Below, piece by piece: positions 5,494 to 5,621 of a DNA stretch of 5,621 bases. Below the pieces are notes generated by a model. The model made no database searches. It saw nothing but the letters and a program-made list of their open reading frames with translations, and was not told where the DNA came from. The position numbers were made by a program, and so were the translations under genes. The number at the start of each line of letters is the position of its first letter. Within the stretch, counting starts at the first letter, position 1. Source of the stretch: UBA6136 sp044378425 (lineage in GTDB: Bacteria > Pseudomonadota > Gammaproteobacteria > Methylococcales > Methylococcaceae); the NCBI GenBank assembly GCA_044378425.1, contig JBILXN010000161.1:1-5621 (forward strand), in the 5' to 3' direction.

Positions 5494-5621
5494 AAATTTT
5501 CTATGGCGTACAAGGCACAGGTAATGGACACATCACCCGAGCCAGGGCACTGGCCCCCAAACTCAAGGCATCCGGTGCCGATGTTACTTATTTATTTACC
5601 GGACGCCCCCGCTCCGATCTA
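5490..5621 (+). CDS. MJ1255/VC2487-type glycosyltransferase, N-terminal fragment (runs off window)
   Basis: The frame opens with GTG 5490, overlapping the PAP2 stop by four bases, and stays open to the window edge (44 codons). The protein starts VKIFYGVQGTGNGHITRARA, with the glycine-rich GTGNGH loop typical of the N terminus of GT-B enzymes related to MurG/LpxB and UDP-glucuronosyltransferases, and continues to FTGRPRSDL. This start closely resembles the MJ1255/VC2487 family (TIGR00661). GGAG at 5475-5478, 11 bases ahead, may serve as a ribosome site, helped by coupling to PAP2 translation. It is a different glycosyltransferase class from the GT4 enzyme upstream. Sugar donor and acceptor are not known from this fragment; a lipid acceptor is inferred from the neighbours. 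Confidence 0.8.
   Translation, partial: MKIFYGVQGTGNGHITRARALAPKLKASGADVTYLFTGRPRSDL

Noticed and set aside
1..5621. tRNA/rRNA genes, CRISPR arrays, insertion sequences, or phage genes
   Set aside because: No cloverleaf-like segments, regularly spaced repeats, transposase motifs or terminal repeats were seen on either strand.

Overview
This looks like a chromosomal segment of a Gram-negative proteobacterium, most likely a gammaproteobacterium. That placement rests on protein style only: a DUF748/AsmA-like envelope protein, an OlsB/OlsA pair, and a PAP2 gene coupled to an MJ1255/VC2487-type glycosyltransferase. Genus cannot be read from the window. All convincing genes are on the + strand. 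Base composition drifts from GC-rich on the left to clearly AT-richer in the phosphoesterase gene on the right.

Layout. (1) Positions 1-867 hold the C-terminal 288 codons of a DUF748 protein. (2) Positions 868-1181 hold a possible 39-codon two-cysteine small protein lacking an ATG/GTG/TTG start (926-1045), followed by a hairpin plus T-tract (1070-1109). (3) Positions 1182-2778 hold olsB and olsA, overlapping by 26 bases: the two acyltransferases that make ornithine lipid, a phosphorus-free membrane lipid. (4) 2897-3907 is a GT4 glycosyltransferase with a GTG start. (5) 4009-4794 is a calcineurin-like phosphoesterase of the COG2908 group; databases often name it UDP-2,3-diacylglucosamine diphosphatase, but its motifs and neighbours fit the PlcP phospholipase C type better. 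(6) 4795-4968 is a regulatory gap with a terminator-like hairpin, an inverted repeat and a candidate Pho box. (7) 4969-5493 is a PAP2-family membrane phosphatase. (8) From 5490 to the right edge is the first 44 codons of a second, unrelated glycosyltransferase, overlapping the PAP2 stop by 4 bases.

How the genes may work together (inference). PlcP-type enzymes strip phosphate head groups from phospholipids to give diacylglycerol. The PAP2 enzyme could yield diacylglycerol from phosphatidate. The glycosyltransferases could turn diacylglycerol into glycolipids, while OlsB/OlsA build ornithine lipid. Together this reads as a nearly complete toolkit for replacing phospholipids with phosphorus-free lipids under phosphate limitation, and the candidate Pho box ahead of the PAP2 gene fits that. 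The individual parts are known; their assembly into one same-strand cluster with two glycosyltransferases and a PAP2 enzyme is the most interesting aspect of the window.
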